9,573 nucleotides of DNA from Cloacimonetes bacterium UBA6081 (GCA_002428685.1 DIXL01000057.1:1-9573), one strand, 5' to 3'; shown: positions 1 through 6,755, numbered from the stretch's first letter. The notes: generated by a model from the letters alone, not told the origin. Translations and numbers: made by a program.

Positions 1-9
1 GCACGGGTG

Positions 10-50
10 GCAATCTCCTGATTGCTACGTGCCGATCGGGAGATCGGCAC
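10..50. repeat. Two tandem small palindromes
   Basis: Two hairpins stand side by side. The first has 6-bp arms (10-15 and 20-25) around a TCCT loop. The second has perfect 9-bp arms (29-37 and 42-50) around a GGGA loop. Read on opposite strands they resemble each other (core ATCTCC-GAT-G), so they look like diverged inverted copies of one unit. There is no T-run after the second hairpin beyond GGTTTTC, so a terminator role is possible but weak. A dispersed REP-like element is the simpler reading. Confidence 0.55.
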
Positions 51-105
51 CCCGGTTTTCATGAAAACAGTAGTCTCGTCAAGATTCATCTGTCGCCACA
101 ACACT

Positions 106-240
106 GTCGTTCCCGCGGAGGCGGGAATCCAGCCCTTTGAAATCCCGTAGGGATGACACAAATATTGAAGCAAATACTGTTCTATCTGCCGCTCTTCCAG
201 AGCTGTTACTGGGCTGGATTCCCGCCTCCGCGGGAACGAC
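106..240. repeat. Inverted pair of REP-like repeats
   Basis: Positions 106-135 and 211-240 are perfect reverse complements over 30 bp, separated by 75 bp. Each arm is also a small hairpin (TTCCCGC, GGAG loop, GCGGGAA) framed by GTCGTTCC and GGAATCCAGCCC. This is the layout of REPIN/BIME-type doublets, in which two inverted REP units move together. A further 5-bp mini-hairpin (ATCCC-GTA-GGGAT) sits at about 142-154 between them. The doublet lies about 30 bp past the radA stop and may end or stabilise the radA transcript, but it has no T-run. Confidence 0.75.
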
Positions 241-270
241 AATGTGGTTATAGTCTTGGGGCAGAGCACC

Positions 271-1608
271 TTATGCTTCCAATGCTGCAAAAAGTGCCTT
301 TATGTCTTTCACTTTAATGACTTTAGGATTGCTCTTCAGTTTAGTGTAGCCGGAAACAAAGATTTTGTCGTAACCAAGTTTTATGGCTTCATGAATGCGG
401 TTATCAAGCTGCGATACAGGACGAACCTCTCCATTCAGGCCAACTTCTCCGATAAAAACAGGTTTCCCGGCAAGGGATTTATCTTTCAGGCTGGATATCA
501 GAGCCGCCAAAATTGCCAGATCAAGGCTGGGATCTGCACTTCGGATGCCGCCTGTAAGGTTTATAAACACGTCACTACTACGTAGATACAAGGCAAGGTT
601 CTTTTCCATAATGGCCAGCAGGATAGCCAGTTTCTTTTGTTCCAAGCCTACCACAACCCGCTGGGGAGTTCCGTAATTGGATGCGGTTGCCAGAGTTTGC
701 ACTTCCACAATAAAACTGCGGCTGCCTTCGGTAATGCAGCCAATAGCTGTGCCAATCTGCCGTTCCTCATGGCTTAAAAAGATGCTATTGGGATTGGTAA
801 CCTGCACTAAGCCCAGATTTGTCATTTCAAACAGGCCGATTTCGTTTGTAGAGCCAAAGCGGTTTTTAACAGCCCGCAGGATTTTGTATTGATTTCGCAG
901 CTCTCCCTCAAAATATAGCACGGTATCAACCATGTGCTCCAGGATCTTTGGGCCGGCCACAAAACCCTCTTTGGTTACATGCCCAACCATAAAAATGGGG
1001 ATCCCCAGGCTTTTTCCACAACGGAGCAGCCGGTTTGTGCTTTCCCGCAATTGAGAAATGCTGCCAGGCAGCGATTCAAGCGAATTGAGGCTGATGGATT
1101 GAATGGAATCCACAATCACCAGATCGGGTTTTTGTTCGGTGATGGCATCCACAATCTGTTCTGTGTCGTTGGTGCAAAACAGGTAAATATGCTCGCTGGA
1201 AACCTGTAAGCGCTTACTCCGCAGTCTTATTTGCTCCGGGCTTTCTTCGCCAGAGCAGTAAAGGGTTTTCTTGCCTTGTTTTCCCATCCACTCTGAAAGC
1301 TGCAACATTAAAGTTGATTTGCCAATGCCTGGCTCACCCCCAATCAAGAGCATCATACCGGTTACAATTCCACCCCCCATCACCAAATCAAATTCGCTGA
1401 TGCCGGTGGAAAGGCGGGAAACTTCACTATATTTTAAGTCTATAATTCTTTGCGGCCTCACATGGGTGTGGGGGGCAACATTCTTTGCTGCTTTTCCCGT
1501 AACCATGGTAGATTCCTTCATGGTGCTCCAAGCACCGCAGGAAGGGCATTTGCCGCTCCATTTGCTTGTTTCATATCCGCAATCGGCACAAAAAAACACT
1601 GTTGCCAT
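271..1608 (-). CDS. radA: DNA repair protein RadA
   Basis: RadA (Sms) is a RecA-like ATPase that acts in the cytoplasm on recombination intermediates and promotes branch migration. From the chosen start the protein is 445 aa, normal for the family. Domains in order: a four-Cys zinc finger (C7, C10, C21, C24, CADCGY...CPSCGAW); a RecA core with Walker A GEPGIGKST at about 91-99 and Walker B LVIVD at about 163-167; the RadA-specific KNRFG motif at 248-252; and a C-terminal Lon-like domain (about 280-445) with GEVGLNGEVRPV. The ATG at 1608 is preferred over an ATG 27 bases upstream because AGGGG sits at proper distance before it and homologues begin right at the zinc finger. It is divergent from the redox operon and its stop (271) is followed by the repeat doublet. 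Confidence 0.96.
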   Translation of the reverse strand: MATVFFCADCGYETSKWSGKCPSCGAWSTMKESTMVTGKAAKNVAPHTHVRPQRIIDLKYSEVSRLSTGISEFDLVMGGGIVTGMMLLIGGEPGIGKSTLMLQLSEWMGKQGKKTLYCSGEESPEQIRLRSKRLQVSSEHIYLFCTNDTEQIVDAITEQKPDLVIVDSIQSISLNSLESLPGSISQLRESTNRLLRCGKSLGIPIFMVGHVTKEGFVAGPKILEHMVDTVLYFEGELRNQYKILRAVKNRFGSTNEIGLFEMTNLGLVQVTNPNSIFLSHEERQIGTAIGCITEGSRSFIVEVQTLATASNYGTPQRVVVGLEQKKLAILLAIMEKNLALYLRSSDVFINLTGGIRSADPSLDLAILAALISSLKDKSLAGKPVFIGEVGLNGEVRPVSQLDNRIHEAIKLGYDKIFVSGYTKLKSNPKVIKVKDIKALFAALEA

Positions 1609-1634
1609 GATATCCCCTATGTTGCTTTTTTTCA

Positions 1635-1662
1635 CAAATATTTAACGGGAGTTTTGTGGCAA
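1635..1662 (-). promoter_or_regulatory. Possible radA promoter
   Basis: On the minus strand TTGCCA (1662-1657) and TATTTG (1640-1635) are 16 bp apart, which would put the transcript start about 20 bases before the radA ATG. The -10 box is a poor match, so this is a weak call. The rest of 1609-1764 is AT-rich intergenic DNA in which nothing else stands out. Confidence 0.28.
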
Positions 1663-1764
1663 GATATTTTTGTAATAGCCCTCAACGCTTATGCATAACA
1701 GATTACTTGCCTTTATTATTTGGATTCAAGACTAAAAACAATTTTAAGCTTTGAAAAAAATGTT

Positions 1765-1792
1765 TTGCATGCCGGAACATTTGCACTATAAT
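1765..1792 (+). promoter_or_regulatory. Promoter of the redox operon
   Basis: TTGCAT (1765-1770) and a perfect TATAAT (1787-1792) are separated by 16 bp. The expected start of transcription is near 1799, only about 10 bases before the first ATG, so the AGGAG ribosome site (1801-1805) would lie at the very 5' end of the mRNA. This is the only good promoter seen before the four-gene operon. The overlap of the box region with a MarR operator is plausible, but no clean palindrome was found there. Confidence 0.7.
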
Positions 1793-1808
1793 ATGTTGCG
1801 AGGAGACA

Positions 1809-2078
1809 ATGATGAGACCTAACATAATTGTATTTTCTACTCCCACCTGCTCTTGGTGCAAAAAATTGAAAGAGTATCTAAAAAAGCACGGCCAATATTT
1901 TAAAGATATAGATGTGTCAAAAGACCTTGCGGCTCAGCGTGATATGATCCGCAAAACAGGACAACAAGGGGTTCCACAACTATGGATCAACGGGGTTGCG
2001 GTGGTTGGTTTTGACCGCGACAAAATCAATAGGCTACTAAACATTGAAATTAACCACAAGGAGATACAAAATGACTGA
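1809..2078 (+). CDS. Glutaredoxin-like thiol oxidoreductase
   Basis: This 89-aa protein has a single thioredoxin fold. The redox pair is CSWC (C14, C17) directly after the first strand (NIIVFSTPT). The cis-proline loop is GVPQ (P56), followed by INGVAVVGFD, as in glutaredoxin/NrdH-type and YruB-like small redoxins. It probably reduces disulfides or mixed disulfides of cytoplasmic proteins; the partner is unknown. AGGAG (1801-1805) stands before two adjacent ATG codons (1809 and 1812), and the second has the better spacing, so the true start may be one codon later. It is the first gene of a redox operon, and its last 8 bases overlap the next gene, implying translational coupling. Confidence 0.9.
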   Translation: MMRPNIIVFSTPTCSWCKKLKEYLKKHGQYFKDIDVSKDLAAQRDMIRKTGQQGVPQLWINGVAVVGFDRDKINRLLNIEINHKEIQND

Positions 2079-2526
2079 CTATTCACTCAAATTCCACGAT
2101 CTTGTAACCCGCTTACAAGTAGTGCTCAGCGAAATTGACTATGCCCAGAAGGCATGCTTGCAAGCAGGTAGAATGGAATGCATGCTACTAAACTACTTAA
2201 ACAAAATTGACGCTCCGGCCAACATGAACGAGCTGGCCAAAGTGTTAAACGTTTCTCACAGCCGCGTTACCCGGATAATGGACAACCTGGTAAACAAAAA
2301 GCTTGTCAATCGCCAACCTTCTGACGATGACAGACGCTGTTGGTTTGCCATTATTACCGACAAGGGTAAAAAACTGGCGAAAAACAGCCTGCAAACTGTT
2401 GTGGATCAGCAAATTCGCATTCTTAAGAAACTGCCCGAAAAAGATGTGGAGCCATTATTCAAACAACTTAAGCAGTATGTGGAAAAATACGAAGAGGTTT
2501 TGAAGGAAACCTACGTGGAGATTTAG
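2071..2526 (+). CDS. MarR-family transcriptional regulator
   Basis: This 151-aa protein has the MarR winged-helix layout: an N-terminal dimer helix, a helix-turn-helix (about 50-78, MNELAKVLNVSHSRVTRIMDNLV), a wing with the family signature DDDRRCWFAIITDKG (about 85-99), and C-terminal dimer helices. Cys residues lie at 29, 37 and 90; the first two are close together in the N-terminal part. Some MarR proteins (OhrR type) sense peroxides through such cysteines, so a redox switch is an inference from cysteines plus neighbours. The start at 2071 is chosen over an in-frame start 27 bases earlier because AAGGAG (2058-2063) sits 7 bases before it. It overlaps the glutaredoxin gene by 8 bases and the next gene by 1. 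It likely controls its own operon. Confidence 0.92.
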   Translation: MTDYSLKFHDLVTRLQVVLSEIDYAQKACLQAGRMECMLLNYLNKIDAPANMNELAKVLNVSHSRVTRIMDNLVNKKLVNRQPSDDDRRCWFAIITDKGKKLAKNSLQTVVDQQIRILKKLPEKDVEPLFKQLKQYVEKYEEVLKETYVEI

Positions 2527-2954
2527 TGGCAACTACAGTAGTTACCAAATGGGTCGGAAACATGGTGTTCGATGCTGAAGTTAGCGGGCATCATATTTTG
2601 ATGGATGCAGACCCGGAATGGGGTGGAGAAGATAAAGGATCGCGCCCCAAACCATTACTGATGGCTGCCTTGGCAGGTTGTTCGGGGCTTGATGTTGTCT
2701 CAATCCTAAAAAAAATGCAGGTTGAGAATTACCAATTTGAGATTGAGACCAACGCCGAATCGACCAGCGAACACCCCATAGTTTATCACACAATTACGGC
2801 AAAGTTCAAGTTTGTTGGCGAAAACTTGCCAGAGGACAAAATCATCAAGGCTGTTACTTTATCAACAGAAAGATACTGTGGCGTAAATGCCATGCTGAAA
2901 AAAGCAGCCAATGTTATTGTTAAAATTACCATTAATGATGTAGAGGTGATGTAA
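2526..2954 (+). CDS. OsmC/Ohr-family thiol peroxidase-like protein
   Basis: This 142-aa protein matches the OsmC family in length and pattern. The two family cysteines are present: C52 in LAGCSGLDV and C118 in ERYCGVNAML. In OsmC and Ohr proteins these form the active site that reduces organic hydroperoxides with a dithiol donor. The lack of further signature prevents a choice between Ohr, OsmC and the YhfA-like branch; the start ATTVVTKWVGNMVFDAE and the SRPKPLLMAALAGCSGLDV stretch look more like the YhfA/general OsmC branch. It begins with GTG whose G is the last base of the marR stop codon; GGAG (2517-2520) is 5 bases upstream. Paired with a MarR regulator, as ohr often is with ohrR. Confidence 0.9.
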   Translation: MATTVVTKWVGNMVFDAEVSGHHILMDADPEWGGEDKGSRPKPLLMAALAGCSGLDVVSILKKMQVENYQFEIETNAESTSEHPIVYHTITAKFKFVGENLPEDKIIKAVTLSTERYCGVNAMLKKAANVIVKITINDVEVM

Positions 2955-2955
2955 G

Positions 2956-3486
2956 ATGAAATGGGGATTAATCCTTATCCTGACGCTATTGATTGCGCTG
3001 TTAGGTTGCACTCCTGTTCCTAAAGGTGAATCTGCAGAAACACCCAACGCTGAAGAGGTTGGTTTTGATGAAGCCATGGGCAAGGCAGGCTCTAATGTTG
3101 CGCCAGGAACTTGGTTGACCGATTATGATGAAGCTCTGGTTTTAGCGAAAAAACTGGATCGTCCCGTGCTGATCAATTTTACCGGCTCAGATTGGTGCGG
3201 ATGGTGTATCAAGCTGGCAAAAGAAGTGTTCTCACAGGATGTCTTTGTAAAATACGCCGGCGAGAATTACGTGCTTTTAAAGCTTGATTTTCCCCGCAAA
3301 ATAGAGCAAACACCAGAAATGAAAGCTGCTAACGAATCCCTGGCAAAAAAGTATGGTATAGAAGGTTTCCCCACACTCGTTTTTGTGGATTATACCGGAA
3401 AAGAACTAACCCGTGCAAGCTACCAACCCGGTGGCCCAGAGGCATATATTAAATACCTGCAAGGGTTGCTAAACAATAGCAAATAA
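2956..3486 (+). CDS. Thioredoxin-like lipoprotein
   Basis: This 176-aa protein begins with a lipoprotein signal: K2, a hydrophobic run, then the lipobox ALLGC with C18 as the acylated residue. The next residue is Thr, not Asp, so by the usual rule it would be sent to the outer membrane. After a linker (about 19-55) comes a thioredoxin fold of the DUF255/thioredoxin_7 kind: strand VLINFTGSDW, active site CGWC (81-84), and cis-proline loop GFPT (P139). It would act as an envelope thiol-disulfide enzyme; whether it reduces or oxidises is not visible. It starts one base after the osmC-like stop, with GAGGTG (2943-2948) as ribosome site, and is the last gene before the terminator. Confidence 0.9.
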   Translation: MKWGLILILTLLIALLGCTPVPKGESAETPNAEEVGFDEAMGKAGSNVAPGTWLTDYDEALVLAKKLDRPVLINFTGSDWCGWCIKLAKEVFSQDVFVKYAGENYVLLKLDFPRKIEQTPEMKAANESLAKKYGIEGFPTLVFVDYTGKELTRASYQPGGPEAYIKYLQGLLNNSK

Positions 3487-3493
3487 ACATAAT
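3466..3493 (+). promoter_or_regulatory. Possible ptrB promoter
   Basis: TTGCTA (3466-3471) and CATAAT (3488-3493) are 16 bp apart, overlapping the end of the lipoprotein gene. Start of transcription would fall near 3500, just before the terminator hairpin at 3503, so a new transcript would carry that hairpin as a 5' stem-loop and not be ended by it. A promoter has to lie here or further upstream because only 16 bases separate the terminator from the ptrB ATG. Confidence 0.35.
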
Positions 3494-3502
3494 TCAGAAA
3501 TT

Positions 3503-3536
3503 GCAGCCTGCTATGATTTTTAGCAGGCTGCTTTTT
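3503..3536 (+). terminator. Intrinsic terminator of the redox operon
   Basis: A perfect 11-bp stem (3503-3513 with 3521-3531, GCAGCCTGCTA arm) has a 7-base loop and is followed at once by five T residues (3532-3536). It lies 17 bases after the stop of the thioredoxin-like gene and 16 bases before the ptrB start. Confidence 0.93.
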
Positions 3537-3552
3537 ATGTAAAGAGAAAAAC

Positions 3553-5634
3553 ATGAAACGATATATCCTGTTTGGCATGCTCTATACAATTTTCACCTTC
3601 TCGTTTGCGGATTTCATCCCCATCGCTGTTGCAAAACCTGATACCCTACAACACCTGGGTTTTGAACTTGTTGATAACTGGGCCTGGCTAAAAAACCGTG
3701 ATAATCCCGTATTGGGAAATCATCTGAAACTTGAGGACAGATACACGGCCAGAAATCTGAAAGCAAGCCAAAAACTATCCAAGCAGCTTTACAAAGAGTT
3801 TGTCGGTTGGATCCCCAAGCAGCAAACCAGTGCCGTAAGAGCAGAAAACAATTACCTTTACTTCAGTAAAAGCTGTAAAAACAAGCCCTATCCGATTCAT
3901 TACCGAACAAAAGATAGCCCTGGCAGCAAGGAAGAAGTAGTTTTAGATGAGAACAAGCTGGCTAAAGGGAAAGACTACTTTGCCCTGGGGTTTTTTGTCA
4001 TAAGTCCGGATTCCAAACTGCTGGCATATAGCACAGATTGTTCTGGCGATGAAACTTATACTTTACATATAAAAAACCTTGATAATGGGAAAACCCAAAA
4101 TTCCGGGATAAGCGAAATAGGCGATTTTGTTTGGCAAAGCGACAGCCGGCACTGCTTTATTACCAAACAAAACGAAAGATTGCAAACAGATAGCTGCTAC
4201 CGTTTGGACACCGCAACAAATGAACAAACATTGCTGTATAAAGAGCAAGATTCTGCCTATGATATTGGTTTGTCCCTTTCCTGCGACAACAATTATGTAA
4301 TACTGTTGTCATCCAGTAAAACCTGCACAGAGGCACATTATATTCGCCGCAGTTCAGACTCTGAGGGCTTTGTTGTTTTGGAACAGCGACGCAAGGATCA
4401 TCATTATTATCCGGATATCTTGAACGAGATCTTGTATATACAAACCAATCTGTGGCATCCAGATTTTTCCATCATCATATGTGATTTATCCCACCCGGAA
4501 GCTGCTAATTGGAAACAACTGATTCCGGCAAAGGAATCTATGCCTATTGATGGTTTTGCTGTTTTTACGGATAATCTTGTTCTGGTCAGGCGCATAAATG
4601 GGGAAAAAAGCATACAGGTTGCCTCTGTGGAAGATGGTTCTATTACGGATGAGATAATTCCTGATAACTGTTCCGACCTCAATTTGTGGTTCAATCCCAA
4701 CCCCAAAGCAGGCAGCTTTACTTATTCCCTGGAAAGCGAGCTTATGCCTTATGGGATTTATCGCTATAGTTTTCACAACAAAGAAATTGTGCAAATCTAT
4801 CATAGCGATTTGGCAAAACCATACTCTGCGGATTTATATAGTATGAAGGTAGTTCAAGTTCCCTCCTTGGATGGAACTCTCATTCGCCTTAGCATTGTTT
4901 TTCGTAAAGACCTCGATTTATCAAAGCCACAAGCTGTTTGGTTATCCGGTTATGGAGCCTATGGAGACCCCAATGATCCCTGGTTTTCCACTTCCCGATT
5001 ATCGCTATTGGATAGAAACATCATATTTGCAACAGCACACATCAGGGGCGGAGGCGAATTTGGCCAGTATTGGTATGATGCAGGGCGTTTACAGAACAAG
5101 AAGAATACTTTTGATGACTTTGTGGCATGCATAGATTATTTGTTGGATAACAAGATATGCACTGCAGACAAATTGATAATTGAAGGTGGAAGTGCTGGCG
5201 GACTGCTAATGGGTGTTGTAACGAATCTTGTTCCCGAAAAAATTGGTCTGGTAATAGCTGATGTTCCCTTTGTAGATATGATTTCCACTATGTTGGATAC
5301 AGAGCTTCCTTTAACTCAGCAGGAATACGAAGAATGGGGTAATCCCAATTTTCCGAATGACTTCGCCTACATGCTTAGCTATAGCCCCTACGAAAATGTT
5401 CATCGGACATCCCTACCCAAAATGTTGATCAGTGCTGCCTGGTTTGATACACGGGTTGGTTACTGGGAAGCCTTGAAGTGGACTCAGAAGCTTCGCACAA
5501 ACAATCTTGGCTCAAATCCTATCGTGTTTCGCCTGCTTAGTTCTGAAGGGCATACCGGCAGTTCTAACATATATATGGGGTTAAAAAGTATTGCCATAAC
5601 TTATGCCTATGCCATAAAAGCAATTATGGAATAA
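3553..5634 (+). CDS. ptrB: Oligopeptidase B (protease II), S9A family, exported
   Basis: This 693-aa serine peptidase has the prolyl-oligopeptidase plan: a beta-propeller (about 95-420) that restricts access to peptides, and a C-terminal alpha/beta hydrolase. The triad is complete: S547 in GGSAGG, D632 in AAWFDTRVGYWE, H667 in SSEGHTGSS. Oligopeptidase B signatures are HIRGGGEFGQYWYDAGR (about 496-512) and VPFVDMISTMLDTELPLTQQEYEEWGNP (about 571-598). The acidic residues E591/E593 correspond to those tied to Arg/Lys preference in enterobacterial enzymes, so cleavage after basic residues is likely. Residues 1-19 (MKRY plus a hydrophobic run ending SFA) look like a signal peptide; E. coli PtrB has none. 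It begins 16 bases after the terminator, with a weak AAGAGA ribosome site. No clear terminator follows. Confidence 0.92.
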   Translation: MKRYILFGMLYTIFTFSFADFIPIAVAKPDTLQHLGFELVDNWAWLKNRDNPVLGNHLKLEDRYTARNLKASQKLSKQLYKEFVGWIPKQQTSAVRAENNYLYFSKSCKNKPYPIHYRTKDSPGSKEEVVLDENKLAKGKDYFALGFFVISPDSKLLAYSTDCSGDETYTLHIKNLDNGKTQNSGISEIGDFVWQSDSRHCFITKQNERLQTDSCYRLDTATNEQTLLYKEQDSAYDIGLSLSCDNNYVILLSSSKTCTEAHYIRRSSDSEGFVVLEQRRKDHHYYPDILNEILYIQTNLWHPDFSIIICDLSHPEAANWKQLIPAKESMPIDGFAVFTDNLVLVRRINGEKSIQVASVEDGSITDEIIPDNCSDLNLWFNPNPKAGSFTYSLESELMPYGIYRYSFHNKEIVQIYHSDLAKPYSADLYSMKVVQVPSLDGTLIRLSIVFRKDLDLSKPQAVWLSGYGAYGDPNDPWFSTSRLSLLDRNIIFATAHIRGGGEFGQYWYDAGRLQNKKNTFDDFVACIDYLLDNKICTADKLIIEGGSAGGLLMGVVTNLVPEKIGLVIADVPFVDMISTMLDTELPLTQQEYEEWGNPNFPNDFAYMLSYSPYENVHRTSLPKMLISAAWFDTRVGYWEALKWTQKLRTNNLGSNPIVFRLLSSEGHTGSSNIYMGLKSIAITYAYAIKAIME

Positions 5635-5730
5635 TTCGTTCGCTGTTTTATTCTCTTGTTTAGTTCAGATAACGGTTCAATTTGAGAGGTCTGGTTATAA
5701 ACTCTCACCCAAAGTTGCAAGCCCGTCTCA

Positions 5731-5880
5731 CTTGGACAAGTGGGGATAACGCTTTATGAGGTGCGGAGATATGACGGACTATGTTTGGACTTGGACATCG
5801 GCTGTTTTGGACGTTTCTGGACGTCTTTGTATCATCGATTATTGCAAATAGGGCTGATTTTGGACTGGAGTTGGACATCC
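5731..5880. repeat. Left cluster of TTGGAC motifs
   Basis: The gene-free stretch 5635-5905 holds seven copies of (C/T)TGGAC on the plus strand, with GGAC beginning at 5734, 5787, 5793, 5809, 5819, 5862 and 5873. One full copy of the 11-mer GGACTTGGACA is at 5787-5797, and 5862-5877 is the same with a 5-base insert. Gaps are 53, 6, 16, 10, 43 and 11 bases, several near whole helical turns. A 10-bp stem with one mismatch (5865-5874 / 5882-5891) overlaps the last copies. The cluster lies past the 3' end of the repressor gene, the place where Mu-like phages keep transposase end-binding sites. That role is inferred. Nothing else is evident in 5635-5730. Confidence 0.6.
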
Positions 5881-5905
5881 GCCAGCTCCAGCCCAAAATA
5901 CCGAT

Positions 5906-6634
5906 TTAGAAAAGCCGCACCTGAAGTGACAAAACTCCAATCAGAAATGCTTCGAGACCCTGATCTGAGTCTATAATCTGGACTTTGTAGTCTAAATTAA
6001 ATGGCTGTAAAATAATACGTCTATTGGTGGGATCGAGTTCCACTTTCTTGAGCGTGACCCCATCGTCGGCTCTGATCGCACAGACCTTTTCATTGGCAAT
6101 TTCCCAATCCAGCTCCTGTTTGATGACCACGATGTCCTCATGCAGGATATTGGGTTCCATACTGTGTCCATTTACTCTAAATGCCATATACTTATCAGTC
6201 TGGCCGGGAAGCAAGGAACGAGGGAGCTCAATATTCTCGCCTAAATCCCGGCAGTCTATGATGTGCTCTCTGGGTCCGGCGGAAATATCGCCGATAATCG
6301 TGAGGTTCACGGTGCGAGTGTAATCTATTGTAGGAGCCTGAATTAGCCCGGTCTTGCTATCGACGACCTTGAGTTTCTCCTCCAGTCTTTCCTTCATCCA
6401 ACCATCAAAATCCTGCACGATCCGGGTCGTACCCTTGCCAGTCAGAAGCCAATTTACATTCACTTCAGACTCGGATAACTTGAGCAAAAGCTCGGGATCT
6501 GGGTAGCGTTCTCCGGCTTTATACCTCGATAACGAGGCGGCCGAGATGCCATATTTTTTGGCGAACTGATAGTTTTTTAACTTCATACTCTTCATCAGCA
6601 TAGCCAATCGTTGTCCAACCTCTGGGGCTGCCAT
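5906..6634 (-). CDS. Phage repressor, LexA/CI type (HTH plus S24 peptidase)
   Basis: This 242-aa protein has an N-terminal helix-turn-helix (about 6-62, QFAKKYGISAASLSRYKAGERYPDPELLLKLSE) and a C-terminal S24 domain. The self-cleavage apparatus is complete: an Ala-Gly bond (A119-G120, in IIGDISAGPRE), nucleophile S158 in NGHSMEPN, and general base K196 in DDGVTLKK. Family knowledge says such repressors bind operators as dimers and cleave themselves when RecA is activated by DNA damage, which induces the phage. The ATG at 6634 is chosen because GGAGGT lies 3 bases before it; the longer reading would begin with TTG at 6652. It faces the early promoter. The gene seems intact although the phage genes around it are not. 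Confidence 0.93.
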   Translation of the reverse strand: MAAPEVGQRLAMLMKSMKLKNYQFAKKYGISAASLSRYKAGERYPDPELLLKLSESEVNVNWLLTGKGTTRIVQDFDGWMKERLEEKLKVVDSKTGLIQAPTIDYTRTVNLTIIGDISAGPREHIIDCRDLGENIELPRSLLPGQTDKYMAFRVNGHSMEPNILHEDIVVIKQELDWEIANEKVCAIRADDGVTLKKVELDPTNRRIILQPFNLDYKVQIIDSDQGLEAFLIGVLSLQVRLF

Positions 6635-6659
6635 AATACCTCCATTGTTCAATTTGCCA

Positions 6660-6687
6660 TTGACATATTTCCATACGGATTTATAGT
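6660..6687 (+). promoter_or_regulatory. Rightward (early) phage promoter
   Basis: A perfect TTGACA (6660-6665) and TATAGT (6682-6687) are 16 bp apart, with transcription expected from about 6694 toward the ORF at 6756. The spacer holds ATACGG (6673-6678), one arm of an inverted pair with CCGTAT (6711-6716), so repressor bound there would block the promoter. Confidence 0.65.
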
Positions 6688-6701
6688 GAACTCAGAACAT
6701 C

Positions 6702-6727
6702 AATATATAGCCGTATAGTTGTGTCAA
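6702..6727 (-). promoter_or_regulatory. Leftward promoter of the repressor gene
   Basis: On the minus strand TTGACA (6727-6722) is followed by TATATT (6707-6702, spacing 14) or TATTGA (6705-6700, spacing 16); neither -10 is ideal. The transcript would start near 6694 and reach the repressor ATG after about 60 bases. It faces the rightward promoter, so the two compete or collide. Confidence 0.42.
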
Positions 6728-6755
6728 TGTTTATTTTCAGAGGGTATCTATCCCA

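Larger units (their letters stand above)
6658..6729. promoter_or_regulatory. Symmetric operator-like region
   Basis: Two pairs of inverted arms are nested about one centre (near 6694): CATTGACA (6658-6665) with TGTCAATG (6722-6729), and ATACGG (6673-6678) with CCGTAT (6711-6716). Each arm set covers a -35 box and the spacer of one of two opposing promoters. The likely binder is the adjacent repressor; this is inferred from position. Confidence 0.55.

Noticed and set aside
1609..1635. A longer RadA starting at 1635
   Set aside because: The nine extra residues precede the zinc finger and are not typical of the family; the ATG at 1608 has the better ribosome site.
244..1698. Several plus-strand open frames opposite radA
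   Set aside because: They are antisense to a fully conserved radA frame, lack ribosome sites and resemble no family.
4063..4803. Minus-strand frames within ptrB
   Set aside because: They are shadows of a long conserved coding region.
5683..5707. TGAGAG/CTCTCA pair after ptrB as terminator or phage end
   Set aside because: Only 6 bp with a 13-base loop and no T-run; could be chance.
5865..5891. Hairpin as terminator of the repressor gene
   Set aside because: The stem has a mismatch on the minus-strand RNA and no T-run follows; it also overlaps the repeated motif, which may explain it.
5740..5976. Plus-strand frame across the left motif cluster
   Set aside because: It runs into the antisense of the repressor gene, has no known domain, and its only pattern is the TTGGAC motif.
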